Shown here piece by piece: positions 46,098-57,630 of a stretch of 64,000 nt of DNA. Source of the DNA: Sphaerolaimus hirsutus (taxonomy: Eukaryota > Nematoda > Chromadorea > Monhysterida > Sphaerolaimidae); contig OZ038450.1 of assembly GCA_964036195.1 (NCBI GenBank), forward strand, positions 13,022,701 through 13,086,700, read 5' to 3'. Below the pieces are notes generated by a model. That model saw nothing but the letters and a program-made list of their open reading frames with translations, made no database searches and was not told where the DNA came from. The translations under genes were made by a program, and so were the position numbers. Every line of letters begins with the position of its first letter. Position 1 is the first letter of the stretch.

Positions 46098-47292
46098 TAA
46101 TCGTATGATTGCACTGCGCCAAAATGCACAAATCCACAATAGCATCTTTATGCGGTTCCATTATTATGACATCAGTGTCATTTGGCATTGCAGCTCTGTG
46201 GGGGCACACACTCCCAGACCCTGTAAAATCCCCATAAAGTGTCAAAAGTCATGGAAAATGCCCTGCAAAATGGCAACTCGGTTGCTATTTCGCAGGGCAT
46301 TTTCCATGTCTTTTGACACTTTGCATGACATTTGACACTTTACAGGGCATTTTACAGGGTCTGGGACTGGCACCTGTTCCACTTTTCTTCATTTCCCAAC
46401 ACAATGAAACGGATACACGGTGTGTCAGTTAACCTGAAACATTGTTTGTGACATGTTTTGATGTAATAAAGTGTGAAATGTAACTGACACGATTTTAAGG
46501 TGCTCTAAAACAGAAAATTATTAAAATCAATCTGTGAGTAGACAGAGTAGAGTGAACGATAAGAAGTACAAATTTTGCAAAATTGGTTAATTTATCAAAA
46601 TTGGTATTATTTTTATTGAAGGAATCTTGTGCCAATCCCCAGTTATGCCACATTTTGCAGATACAAAAATTCAGCTTTTTCCTGAAAAACAGTTGCCATT
46701 ATAGTCTCCACACAACCTAATCTTTGCTCACATGCAATAAAGATTTTGAAAAATGGCTGTAAAAAAAATTCACAGTACACAGCACCATGGAAACATTCAA
46801 AACTGGTCACTAGTGATTTAAGAACTGGCTACATTTTAGCAGTTTGGTGCAAAAAAATGTGACATTTATTTTTGCTTTGGCTCTTTGCAAGTGGGTCTTT
46901 TTGAGTTTGGTGCCATGCCAGCATCCATGCCATGCAAGTGAATTACCATGACACTTTTTATGGTCATATTGCACCAACAATATTGGTGCTGTAAAAATGA
47001 CAAAAACACCACTTGCTGCATACAGTGCCTTTTTACTTTGGCACTAGCTAGTGTTGGGAACAATCATCATTGTGTTCATCACTTAACTCAGTCTACTTCT
47101 TGTGAGATAATTTTGTTCCAGTTAGGTTTCGATGATATTTATGTCAAAAATTGAATTCTTAAACATAAAATTGACTCGCAAAAGATAAAAACCAATTAAG
47201 TTACTCAGGACTAACCTTTGCCTAAAATACACTACAGCCCTGTGTAAATATGATGACCTTGCAGCCTCATGTCCAAATTCATATTTTTCAAG
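46098..47292 (-). pseudogene. Partial mirror copy of the fucosyltransferase-like gene
   Basis: Minus-strand copies of three coding pieces: 47216-47292 (LEKYEFG...YFRQR), 46374-46433 (RFIVLGNEEKWN) and 46098-46195 (DLCILAQCNHTI). The first piece (HCRRGDF) lies outside the duplicated segment. The last (GTFSW...HWVPLEA) is inside the 1,469 bp missing from this arm. It therefore lacks both the donor-binding motif and the C-terminus and should be non-functional. The intron-like foldback element 2 is conserved at 46196-46373. Confidence 0.85.
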
Positions 47293-47809
47293 GGGCAGTT
47301 CCAGACCCTGTAAAAGACCCTTTAAAGTGTAAAAGACCCTGTAAAATGGCATGTGTGATGTAAAAGATGCTGTAAAATGCCAGATGTTATGTAAAAAAGC
47401 AGTAAAGTGTCAAATGTCATTTAAAAGACCCTGTAAAGTGCATGTGTATCCAAATAGTGTTGTATCATATACAAATCTTATGATTTTCATTCAAATCATG
47501 TCTAAAAGTAAGATTTGGATACTGTAAAATAATACGGAACTTGCTGGGCTTTGTGTTCCCACTTACAGCGGGATTAGGTTTGGGATGACAAATATCGCAC
47601 CGAATACAGAGGATTTTAATCGATGTCGAAAATAATCGAACATATCGTCCAGATTCCCGAACATAAAAATATCAAGCAGTTTTTTATCGACTGTTTTAAT
47701 CCACGGAAACCACGATCGCACATTCGTCATTCAAATTCAATCAGGTAATTATACAGATAACAGTTTGCATTTTTATTCACTGCGGGAAATTTGAGCGAAA
47801 GTGCTGACT

Positions 47810-48241
47810 ATGAATCGACCACCGCAAAAGCTATCAACACCTCGCAGCTATACAGACTCACTAACCAAGTACTTCAAACACCCAAACACGGGACGTTTAT
47901 GCCCATTGGACATCAAACACCACTGGACATCTGCAGCAAATGCGATGGCACCACACAACAGCTACTACCTAAACCAGCACGTAGCGTGGCTCACATCCGC
48001 CTTTATTGCAGCCGTTGGTAATGTGTGACATGCATTTGTAAATATGTGCTGCGAATCACCTGGACTTTTTACTGCCTACCGTGCAGATGTCCAGAGGTGT
48101 TTGATGCCCAACGACTATTCGCCGATCATATCCTACACGTTTGACAAGCAAAGTCCACGAAATATGCACACGTTTATACAAGATAAAGCCAACTTTTTTA
48201 CATATTCAAATGATCTAAATTATGTTAATAAAGTAATTTAA
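47810..48241 (+). CDS. Hypothetical two-exon gene, left-arm copy
   Basis: Exon 1 is 47810-48017 (ATG, MNRPPQKLSTPRSYTDSLTK, ending in the hydrophobic WLTSAFIAAV) with donor GTAATG. Exon 2 is 48087-48241, after acceptor TACCGTGCAG, beginning DVQRCLMPNDYSPIISYTFD and ending YVNKVI, stop TAA 48239-48241. Phases match (codon split 1+2), giving about 120 residues. An AATAAA overlaps the end of the reading frame. I recognise no domain. The frame stays open across both exons in both palindrome arms, which argues mildly for a real gene. It could instead be one end of a longer gene. Confidence 0.45.
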
Positions 48242-48339
48242 TTTACACACTTCACAGGGACATCAAAGCGTAGGAAGTGCCAGTTCCGCAAGTGGATACG
48301 TGACAAGAAAAGCGCACACTCATAAGTAGTGACAGAATG

Positions 48340-48600
48340 ATGCCATAGCGCTGGCGCATTTTATTTGCGCCATTGACGTTTGGCGCCCTTTTTGCTGGCG
48401 CCATTCAATGGCGTCATGCCGCAAATTTTGCTGGCGACCGGCGCCATTGTTTTTGGGGGTGCAGTATGAATGTTTCTGTAGGGAAACACAAGTTGAAATT
48501 GTAACATTCCATTGCGGGCGCCATTTTGGCGCCGAGCGCCATTGTTTCTGGCGCCATTTTCATCAGATAGCGCCAAGGTGGCACTGGCACCTGGTGCAAT
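48340..48600. repeat. GGCGCC-type word block
   Basis: GCGCCATT, GGCGCC and GGCGCCATTTTGGCGCC words, decayed. Mirror copy at about 57290-57530. Confidence 0.7.
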
Positions 48601-48808
48601 TTTTACCGTTAAACAGCGTTAAGCCGCCGTCACTGGCAATTCAAAATTAAAATAATTCACTTTGGTGGATCAAATTCAAACTTCACGTCAAACTATCGTA
48701 CCCAATCACATGATTTACATTTCGCATCGGCACGTCGTCATCGGTGCCATCCTGCCTGAAATTCACACACAAACGTTACACAAAAAAAGAAGAAAAACGA
48801 AGAGCCAA

Positions 48809-48971
48809 TTACGGTTCAAACAGGGCCACTTTTTCGGGCTGGGACCGGGAGCACAAATTTTTCTTATCGGGACCGGGACCGAGACGGGGGTGTCGGGACC
48901 GGAACCGGAACCGCCTCAGTCTGGAAATTTTACCGAACTATCTACCGGGACCGTGGTCCCGTTTCAACCCC
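48809..48971. mobile_element. GGTCCC-word element in ATG9 copy intron
   Basis: Mirror of 56909-57071; GGGACCGGGACCG words. Confidence 0.75.
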
Positions 48972-50084
48972 AGAGCCAACGAGCGCTCACTGGTGTGCGA
49001 CCATGTGCCGCAGGAACATGAGGTGCACGCTGGTCTCCAGGTTGGTGCCCGCCAGCGCCTGGTCCGACAGCGCCGCGCCCCTGAAATGGATAATATTATT
49101 TTGAATGAGTGGCGCTGAATGAGTTTTTTTTAGAATTTTCGGATCTGAAATTGCCCACTGGGATTACAACGGGGAATTCTGCTAGTCTACTGACCTTTTG
49201 CAATGAAATCTACCATTTCTCCTATGAATAAACAAAAAATGTTTTCTCATCACATTACACGATCAAACAATGGGTGAGTCTAGTACAAATTTTTTAGGTA
49301 ACTTTGTAGAGATACGGTATCAACGCACCTGAGCGCGTATCTAGACTGAAATCGTGGTGCCAAAAAACCGGACTGGTGCAGCGAAGCCAACAGAGAGTCA
49401 GCACCGTCATTTTGCTGATCTGGCGCCTCATCTGCGAATGGGAAAATAAACGAGTTCTTCTAGAAGTTGACATTCACTTTTTGGGATTCACAATTGCGGC
49501 CCACGCACTAATTGACACATGCGTGTCAAATGGCATTTGTCAACTCAGATTTCGCCTTCACGTGTCGCTGAGCGATCGCCAAATGCACATGTGGCAATGT
49601 TGAATAATAAATATAAATGTGGGTGGAAATTTGAACTGCACCAACCAGCTGCAGCTGCGAATGGAGCTCGCCCGCCGGGCAAAACACCATGTGCAGACGG
49701 CTCTGAAATTGTTTTTGAAACACAATTCACGTCATGTTTTTCAGTCAACTCTAAATGAACCAAAACCGAACCAAAAGCGGCGTGCTGAAGCAGCGGGAAC
49801 CCAGCGACGAGCGGGGCGACACTCTGCGCCATGGCGGCGCAGGCAGCGTCGCCGGAGTCGTACATTTGCTGCACCGTGATCGCGTTGCACTGGACGGACA
49901 GCGTGTTGGCGCCGTGCAACGCCTGCGCAAAGGACACGGAAACGAAATGAGAATGCAAGAGTGTTAAAAGGCTGGATATTTCACCACTTTTACAGTTTGG
50001 AAAGGGATAACATAAGTGATAAACGAAGATGTCAATTGTCAAGTCATATGTCAAGTGGCAAGCCCACTTCCAGCAGGGCTGTAT

Positions 50085-50940
50085 CCAGGGGGGCGGGGGA
50101 GGGGCTGCAGCCCCACCCTTCCCAGGGTGGAACCGGAAAAACTCCGGGAAGGTGCAATTTTCGGTACCAAATTTCAAGGTGACGTGTAAAGTTTTCGCGC
50201 GCAAGCGCGCGTTCCTCCCGCACACCTGGAATTATCTGCATATCAGTCCCAGTATACACAAATCCCTGAAATTGCACTCAATCCTGTACCCGTCGCTGTA
50301 TATGTACGTATATTTACATACATATACAGTCGTTTCTGGCACTAGCGCCAACGCCAATGGCGTCATGGCGTGGCGCCTACGAATGGCGCAAGCGCCATGG
50401 CGCCATTCCCTCGCTTTGTAGGCAAACTTTTAGGGGGGGCCAGGGCCGTATCCAGGGGGGGGGGCGGGGGGGGCTGCAGCCCCCCCCTTCCCGGGGTGAG
50501 ACAAGAAAGTGACCGGAAAATGCGACTTTCTCAACGTCAGCGTAAATTTTTTTTGCGCGCAAGCGCGCTTTCTTCACCAGACCTAGGTATTATCATCAGA
50601 TTATCTCCATGTGGCCGCAAATCGTTACAAATACACTCAATGTTATGCTTTTTGCTGTTTTGTATGTATATTTACATACATATACAGCGTTCCATGGCGC
50701 TGGCGTCAACGCCAATGGCGCCATGGCGTGGCGCCTACTAATGGCGCCATTCCGCCACTATGTAACTAAAATTTTAGGGGGGGGCTGAGCCCCCCCCCCC
50801 TCGCAGGCCTCCGTAAACAAGCAGCCCCCCCCGCTCAAAAATCCTGGATACGTCCCTGGGGGGGGCTGAGCCCCCCCATTCGCGGGGCTCCGTAAACAAA
50901 CAGCCACCCCCCCGCTCAAAAATCCTGGATACGCCCCTGA
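50085..50940. mobile_element. Nested CAGGG-type elements
   Basis: Repeated ends CAGGGCTGTATCCAGG, CAGGGCCGTATCCAGG and CCTGGATACGTCCCTG around G/C runs, with GCGCGCAAGCGCGC at 50197-50210 and 50555-50568 and GGCGCCATGGCG blocks. It lies in the intron between ATG9-copy exons. Mirror at about 54955-55800. Confidence 0.8.
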
Positions 50941-52459
50941 CTTGCAGTGACAAGTATTTCCAACTACAAATTTATTGGTCGCTGAATATCACATTAACTC
51001 TACTACTCGACAAAGTGCAAAATGGTGCAGATCATAACGAACCTTGCTTTTCAGAGTATCCAAAAATTGTTGGTCGTATACTTTGGTCGGTTTCCAATTT
51101 GGATTGGCGCCAGCAAAACGGATTAGAGACATCTCCACTTTGCCATTTGTGGTCTAAAAGTAAGGGTAAGTCAGAAAATGAACTTGGCAATCGGTGGAAT
51201 TTTAATTGGTGAAATATTTTCTAACTGGGTATTGTCAAGCATAGTACAAAAGTCGAGTACAAGTGTATTAACTACTTCAACTTCAACATACTCAAAGCTT
51301 GTAAACTATTAACTGAAAATTTGCAACAAAATTTTGTGCATTGTAAAAATGTTAACGGCGACAAAGATGGTTGATAATTGTGCGGCTGTGTCCAATGAAC
51401 CAACCCCATAGCAGCACGATGATGTCAAGCTTTCATTTATTTTTTAACTTCATTCAATCATATCTTTTTATTCTGAATCAACCTAAATACGTCCGCGTGC
51501 GCGCTCTATTTGGCGTTTCATTCCGTTCATATATATATTGATAAATCCAAAACTAAAATTCAACTGCGCAAACCTTGGTCATGGGGTCATTTTGGACGCC
51601 AGCCAAATCCAAATCATTGGCAACTTTCTCATCAGCAGTGCCATTCTGGTCATTAGTTTCACCATCCGCAAATCTCTGGTACTTTCTGTCGCCGTTGCAT
51701 TTCAAGTCCATCAGAGAGAAACTGCACATGTCGCCCGCGCCCGGCACGCTGATCTGCGATTTTGTGGATTTTCGGCGAAAATAAATTAGCCGTTTAAAGG
51801 CAGCGGGTTCTTACTGGAGTTGGAAAAAATATTTTTTCAATGGCCTAAGAGTGGGTATCAAAAATATGGTCTTAAAATCTGATACATTTGTGAGGTTTGC
51901 GAAATATAACCTCGCAAAATTTAAAAAATCAAATGCCTTCCCTACGTGTGCTGGCGGTGAATGACGGAATTTTTCACAATAATGTTAAATAATCAGAATC
52001 TTAAGCTAGGAACACATTCAGTATTCGAAATGGTGTTCCCATCTACAATTTGGTCAACTACAATATCACTAGAAACCGCAAAAAATAACTATAAACCAAC
52101 GGTGCTTTTGTAAAAGAACTCCACAATTTTGCTCGCATTTGGCCTGATGCCAAAAATGAGCACGAGCAGCGTAACGATCGGACTGAGCACTTCCTCGGCA
52201 AATAAATACAGTTTGTATGGAAACAAATTGGAGAATTCACTGCGCACCTGCTCCCCGTGTGTGCGGCGCCTGTGAAAGTGACGAATAGGCAAAAGTTGTG
52301 AAAAATTATGCATTTGCTTGGGAAAGCGCTACAATGGCGCTCCACACGCTGGAAACGCTGGAATGTCAACTGGTTTGGAGTCAACTCATTTTAGCTTAAT
52401 TTAGGTAGCAGGATTATTTTCAAGTGCATATGTGGCAATGTTGAAAAGGAATCAATATT

Positions 52460-53435
52460 CCAGTTGAACTCCAGTCAAAAAATTAAACATACTCGCGATA
52501 TTTGTTGTAAATCAAGAGTGAAGCACTGTCCAGCTACGATCGGTGCACAACTATTTACACCCCTCCATAATGTTCAATTTTATATTTTAAAAAATCTTGT
52601 TTTCAACCCATCAATACATATGTACGTTTCAAAATAAGTGTCCCTTTTTCCAGGTGGACCACTTGCTAACAGTGATGACTGGCTGCGGTTTGCTGATCTA
52701 CGTTTGCGGCGCTTTCATCCCCGACGACAATCTCGTGTGGTGCCCCGAAGTCACGCTGCAAACTGTGGCCACCCACGTGCACTACCTGCCCACAAAGTGC
52801 ACTGGTTTGTCACTTTTCTGATGGGGCCCATGGGAAGGGTGGTAAAATTTACCGTACTGTACAGTTTACCGAAAAAAAGAAAATTTACCGTAACCGTGTA
52901 CCGCCGTACCGTCTGCCACCCTACCCATGGGGCCGGTGTTTTTACCACTATACCACTGTTTAATTTCATATTAAGTGTAAAATGTCAGACAAATTTGTCG
53001 AGTGTCCTGTAAGATGTTTGATAACTAATAAAGCCGTTTTACCTGATAACTAATGAAGCCGTTTTACCTAACATTTAAAAATTTTCCTAGCCGTAAAAGT
53101 AGAAGGTAGAAGTTACGCTATTATTTTACAAGTTTGCTTTTGTGCGCCCCCAATTGGCGCTCCACACGCTGAAATGTCAACTGGTTTCAGTGTCAACTCG
53201 ATTTTAGCTCAAATTTTGGTAGCATGACAATTTCAAGTGCACATGCGGCAATGTCGAAACAGAATCAATATTGCCATGTGCTTTTGAACATGGTTTCGCA
53301 ACCCATAAACTGAAATCTTGATGAAAACCGGTTGGTGCAGTTGACATCAGTTGACATCCCAATGTCAACTGGTCGAATGGTTTTCATCATGATTTAAGTT
53401 TATGGGTTGCGAAACCATGTTCAAATGCACATGGC
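52460..53435. other. Loop of palindrome IR2
   Basis: 976 bp present once. It contains one ATG9 exon (52654-52804), the CCGTACC element 52835-52923 and the left half of a foldback element (from 53154). No other exon is seen. Confidence 0.9.
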
Positions 53436-56400
53436 AATATTGATTCCTTTTCAACATTGCCACATATGCACTTGAAAATAATCCTGCTACCTAAATTAAG
53501 CTAAAATGAGTTGACTCCAAACCAGTTGACATTCCAGCGTTTCCAGCGTGTGGAGCGCCATTGTAGCGCTTTCCCAAGCAAATGCATAATTTTTCACAAC
53601 TTTTGCCTATTCGTCACTTTCACAGGCGCCGCACACACGGAGCAGGTGCGCAGTGAATTCTCCAATTTGTTTCCATACAAACTGTATTTATTTGCCGAGG
53701 AAGTGCTCAGTCCGATCGTTACGCCGCTCGTGCTCATTTTTGGCATCAGGCCAAATGCGAGCAAAATTGTGGAGTTCTTTTACAAAAGCACCGTTGGTTT
53801 ATAGTTATTTTTTGCAGTTTCTAGTGATATTGTAGTTGACCAAATTGTAGATGGGAACACCATTTCGAATACTGAATGTGTTCCTAGCTTAAGATTCTGA
53901 TTATTTAACATTATTGTGAAAAATTCCGTCATTCACCGCCAGCACACGTAGGGAAGGCATTTGATTTTTTAAATTTTGCGAGGTTATATTTCGCAAACCT
54001 CACAAATGTATCAGATTTTAAGACCATATTTTTGATACCCACTCTTAGGCCATTGAAAAAATATTTTTTCCAACTCCAGTAAGAACCCGCTGCCTTTAAA
54101 CGGCTAATTTATTTTCGCCGAAAATCCACAAAATTGCAGATCAGCGTGCCGGGCGCGGGCGACATGTGCAGTTTCTCTCTGATGGACTTGAAAAGCAACG
54201 GCGACAGAAAGTACCAGAGATTTGCGGATGGTGAAACTAATGACCAGAATGGCACTGCTGATGAGAAAGTTGCCAATGATTTGGATTTGGCTGGCGTCCA
54301 AAATGACCCCATGACCAAGGTTTGCGCAGTTGAATTTTAGTTTTGGATTTATCAATATATATATGAACGGAATGAAACGCCAAATAGAGCGCGCACGCGG
54401 ACGTATTTAGGTTGATTCAGAATAAAAAGATATGATTGAATGAAGTTAAAAAATAAATGAAAGCTTGACATCATCGTGCTGCTATGGGGTTGGTTCATTG
54501 GACACAGCCGCACAATTATCAACCATCTTTGTCGCCGTTAACATTTTTACAATGCACAAAATTTTGTTGCAAATTTTCAGTTAATAGTTTACAAGCTTTG
54601 AGTATGTTGAAGTTGAAGTAGTTAATACACTTGTACTCGACTTTTGTACTATGCTTGACAATACCCAGTTAGAAAATATTTCACCAATTAAAATTCCACC
54701 GATTGCCAAGTTCATTTTCTGACTTACCCTTACTTTTAGACCACAAATGGCAAAGTGGAGATGTCTCTAATCCGTTTTGCTGGCGCCAATCCAAATTGGA
54801 AACCGACCAAAGTATACGACCAACAATTTTTGGATACTCTGAAAAGCAAGGTTCGTTATGATCTGCACCATTTTGCACTTTGTCGAGTAGTAGAGTTAAT
54901 GTGATATTCAGCGACCAATAAATTTGTAGTTGGAAATACTTGTCACTGCAAGTCAGGGGCGTATCCAGGATTTTTGAGCGGGGGGGTGGCTGTTTGTTTA
55001 CGGAGCCCCGCGAATGGGGGGGCTCAGCCCCCCCAGGGACGTATCCAGGATTTTTGAGCGGGGGGGGCTGCTTGTTTACGGAGGCCTGCGAGGGGGGGGG
55101 GGGGCTCAGCCCCCCCCCCTAAAATTTTAGTTACATAGTGGCGGAATGGCGCCATGGCGCCATTGGCGTTGACGCCAGCGCCATGGAACGCTGTATATGT
55201 ATGTAAATATACATACAAAACAGCAAAAAGCACAACATTGAGTGTATTTGTAACGATTTGCGGCCACATGGAGATAATCTGATGATAATACCTAGGTCTG
55301 GTGAAGAAAGCGCGCTTGCGCGCAAAAAAAATTTACGCTGACGTTGAGAAAGTCGCATTTTCCGGTCACTTTCTTGTCTCACCCCGGGAAGGGGGGGGCT
55401 GCAGCCCCCCCCGCCCCCCCCCCCTGGATACGGCCCTGGCCCCCCCTAAAAGTTTGCCTACAAAGCGAGGGAATGGCGCCATGGCGCTTGCGCCATTCGT
55501 AGGCGCCACGCCATGACGCCATTGGCGTTGGCGCTAGTGCCAGAAACGACTGTATATGTATGTAAATATACGTACATATACAGCGACGGGTACAGGATTG
55601 AGTGCAATTTCAGGGATTTGTGTATACTGGGACTGATATGCAGATAATTCCAGGTGTGCGGGAGGAACGCGCGCTTGCGCGCGAAAACTTTACACGTCAC
55701 CTTGAAATTTGGTACCGAAAATTGCACCTTCCCGGAGTTTTTCCGGTTCCACCCTGGGAAGGGTGGGGCTGCAGCCCCTCCCCCGCCCCCCTGGATACAG
55801 CCCTGCTGGAAGTGGGCTTGCCACTTGACATATGACTTGACAATTGACATCTTCGTTTATCACTTATGTTATCCCTTTCCAAACTGTAAAAGTGGTGAAA
55901 TATCCAGCCTTTTAACACTCTTGCATTCTCATTTCGTTTCCGTGTCCTTTGCGCAGGCGTTGCACGGCGCCAACACGCTGTCCGTCCAGTGCAACGCGAT
56001 CACGGTGCAGCAAATGTACGACTCCGGCGACGCTGCCTGCGCCGCCATGGCGCAGAGTGTCGCCCCGCTCGTCGCTGGGTTCCCGCTGCTTCAGCACGCC
56101 GCTTTTGGTTCGGTTTTGGTTCATTTAGAGTTGACTGAAAAACATGACGTGAATTGTGTTTCAAAAACAATTTCAGAGCCGTCTGCACATGGTGTTTTGC
56201 CCGGCGGGCGAGCTCCATTCGCAGCTGCAGCTGGTTGGTGCAGTTCAAATTTCCACCCACATTTATATTTATTATTCAACATTGCCACATGTGCATTTGG
56301 CGATCGCTCAGCGACACGTGAAGGCGAAATCTGAGTTGACAAATGCCATTTGACACGCATGTGTCAATTAGTGCGTGGGCCGCAATTGTGAATCCCAAAA

Positions 56401-57197
56401 AGTGAATGTCAACTTCTAGAAGAACTCGTTTATTTTCCCATTCGCAGATGAGGCGCCAGATCAGCAAAATGACGGTGCTGACTCTCTGTTGGCTTCGCTG
56501 CACCAGTCCGGTTTTTTGGCACCACGATTTCAGTCTAGATACGCGCTCAGGTGCGTTGATACCGTATCTCTACAAAGTTACCTAAAAAATTTGTACTAGA
56601 CTCACCCATTGTTTGATCGTGTAATGTGATGAGAAAACATTTTTTGTTTATTCATAGGAGAAATGGTAGATTTCATTGCAAAAGGTCAGTAGACTAGCAG
56701 AATTCCCCGTTGTAATCCCAGTGGGCAATTTCAGATCCGAAAATTCTAAAAAAAAACTCATTCAGCGCCACTCATTCAAAATAATATTATCCATTTCAGG
56801 GGCGCGGCGCTGTCGGACCAGGCGCTGGCGGGCACCAACCTGGAGACCAGCGTGCACCTCATGTTCCTGCGGCACATGGTCGCACACCAGTGAGCGCTCG
56901 TTGGCTCTGGGGTTGAAACGGGACCACGGTCCCGGTAGATAGTTCGGTAAAATTTCCAGACTGAGGCGGTTCCGGTTCCGGTCCCGACACCCCCGTCTCG
57001 GTCCCGGTCCCGATAAGAAAAATTTGTGCTCCCGGTCCCAGCCCGAAAAAGTGGCCCCGTTTGAACCGTAATTGGCTCTTCGTTTTTCTTCTTTTTTTGT
57101 GTAACGTTTGTGTGTGAATTTCAGGCAGGATGGCACCGATGACGACGTGCCGATGCGAAATGTAAATCATGTGATTGGGTACGATAGTTTGACGTGA
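52654..57197 (+). CDS. ATG9: ATG9 autophagy membrane protein, 3' nine exons
   Basis: ATG9 is the multi-pass lipid scramblase that supplies membrane to forming autophagosomes. Exons: 52654-52804, 53626-53792, 54140-54319, 54740-54850, 55957-56107, 56177-56233, 56448-56550, 56800-56889 and 57125-57197 (TGA 57195-57197). All have GT-AG introns and agreeing phases. Conserved blocks in order: AFIPDDNLVWCPE, HVHYLPTKCTG, FAEEVLSPIVTPLVLIFGIR, GAGDMCSFSLMDL, EMSLIRFAGANPNWKP. A variable tail follows (DSLLASLHQSGF, TSVHLMFLRHMVAHQQ), ending acidic then IGYDSLT. About 330 residues are present. The upstream exons with the first membrane segments are missing: an inverted gene copy stands where they should be. 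The gene is therefore either split by the palindrome or misassembled. Confidence 0.94.
52835..52923. mobile_element. 89-bp CCGTACC-type hAT-like element
   Basis: Starts AAGGGTGGTAAAATTTACCG and ends CCGTCTGCCACCCTA; exact 8-bp TSD CCCATGGG (52827-52834, 52924-52931). It is a miniature of 25413-26199, 30 bp downstream of the first ATG9 exon here. Confidence 0.88.
53154..53566. mobile_element. Foldback element spanning the inner palindrome edge
   Basis: Inverted ends GGCGCTCCACACGCTG and CAGCGTGTGGAGCGCC, with AAATGTCAACTGGTTT inside. The inner boundary of the right palindrome arm (53436) falls near its middle. Confidence 0.75.
54955..55800. mobile_element. Nested CAGGG-type elements in ATG9 intron
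   Basis: Mirror of 50085-50940, with GCGCGCTTGCGCGC at 55310-55323 and 55669-55682. It fills most of the 1.1-kb intron between ATG9 exons 4 and 5 of this window. Confidence 0.8.
56909..57071. mobile_element. GGTCCC-word hAT-like element in ATG9 last intron
   Basis: Starts GGGGTTGAAACGGGACC and ends CCCCGTTTGAACCGTAA; exact 8-bp TSD TTGGCTCT (56901-56908, 57072-57079). Confidence 0.88.
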
Positions 57198-57289
57198 AGT
57201 TTGAATTTGATCCACCAAAGTGAATTATTTTAATTTTGAATTGCCAGTGACGGCGGCTTAACGCTGTTTAACGGTAAAAATTGCACCAG

Positions 57290-57530
57290 GTGCCAGTGCC
57301 ACCTTGGCGCTATCTGATGAAAATGGCGCCAGAAACAATGGCGCTCGGCGCCAAAATGGCGCCCGCAATGGAATGTTACAATTTCAACTTGTGTTTCCCT
57401 ACAGAAACATTCATACTGCACCCCCAAAAACAATGGCGCCGGTCGCCAGCAAAATTTGCGGCATGACGCCATTGAATGGCGCCAGCAAAAAGGGCGCCAA
57501 ACGTCAATGGCGCAAATAAAATGCGCCAGC
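57290..57530. repeat. GGCGCC-type word block
   Basis: Mirror copy of the block at 48340-48600, downstream of ATG9. Confidence 0.7.
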
Positions 57531-57630
57531 GCTATGGCATCATTCTGTCACTACTTATGAGTGTGCGCTTTTCTTGTCACGTATCCACTTGCGGAACTGG
57601 CACTTCCTACGCTTTGATGTCCCTGTGAAG

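Larger units (their letters stand above)
41322..47522. repeat. Right arm of inverted duplication IR1
   Basis: Reverse complement of 14210-19614. It carries three insertions absent from the left arm (42766-43363, 43723-44932, 45403-45841) and lacks the left arm's 15707-17175. It ends 21 bp before the start of the next large inverted repeat at 47544. Confidence 0.93.
48683..52269 (-). pseudogene. ATG9: ATG9, frameshifted mirror copy
   Basis: A minus-strand copy of eight ATG9 exons: 52101-52269, 51574-51753, 51043-51153, 49772-49922, 49646-49702, 49329-49431, 48991-49080 and 48683-48755. It lacks the exon that lies in the palindrome loop (52654-52804). In the first copied exon it has two extra G (ACGGGGAGC here, ACGGAGC in the right arm). 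This shifts the frame before the core membrane-domain segment. The same exon also reads SPIVTL where the right copy and the family have SPIVTP. Later exons keep open frames. These differences favour a decayed duplicate over a simple assembly echo. Confidence 0.88.
47544..52459. repeat. Left arm of palindrome IR2
   Basis: Reverse complement of 53436-60159. The outer edge is CTGGGCTTTGTGTTCCC and the inner edge is GAATCAATATT. It differs from the right arm by the lack of the 57631-59445 insertion, by small indels, and by changes in ATG9 exons. Confidence 0.95.

Noticed and set aside
55654-56334. The longest open frame in the window (226 residues), with its twin at 49545-50225
   Set aside because: It reads through introns and a repeat. 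Only 55957-56107 and 56177-56233 within it are ATG9 exons, and the conserved reading joins them by splicing.
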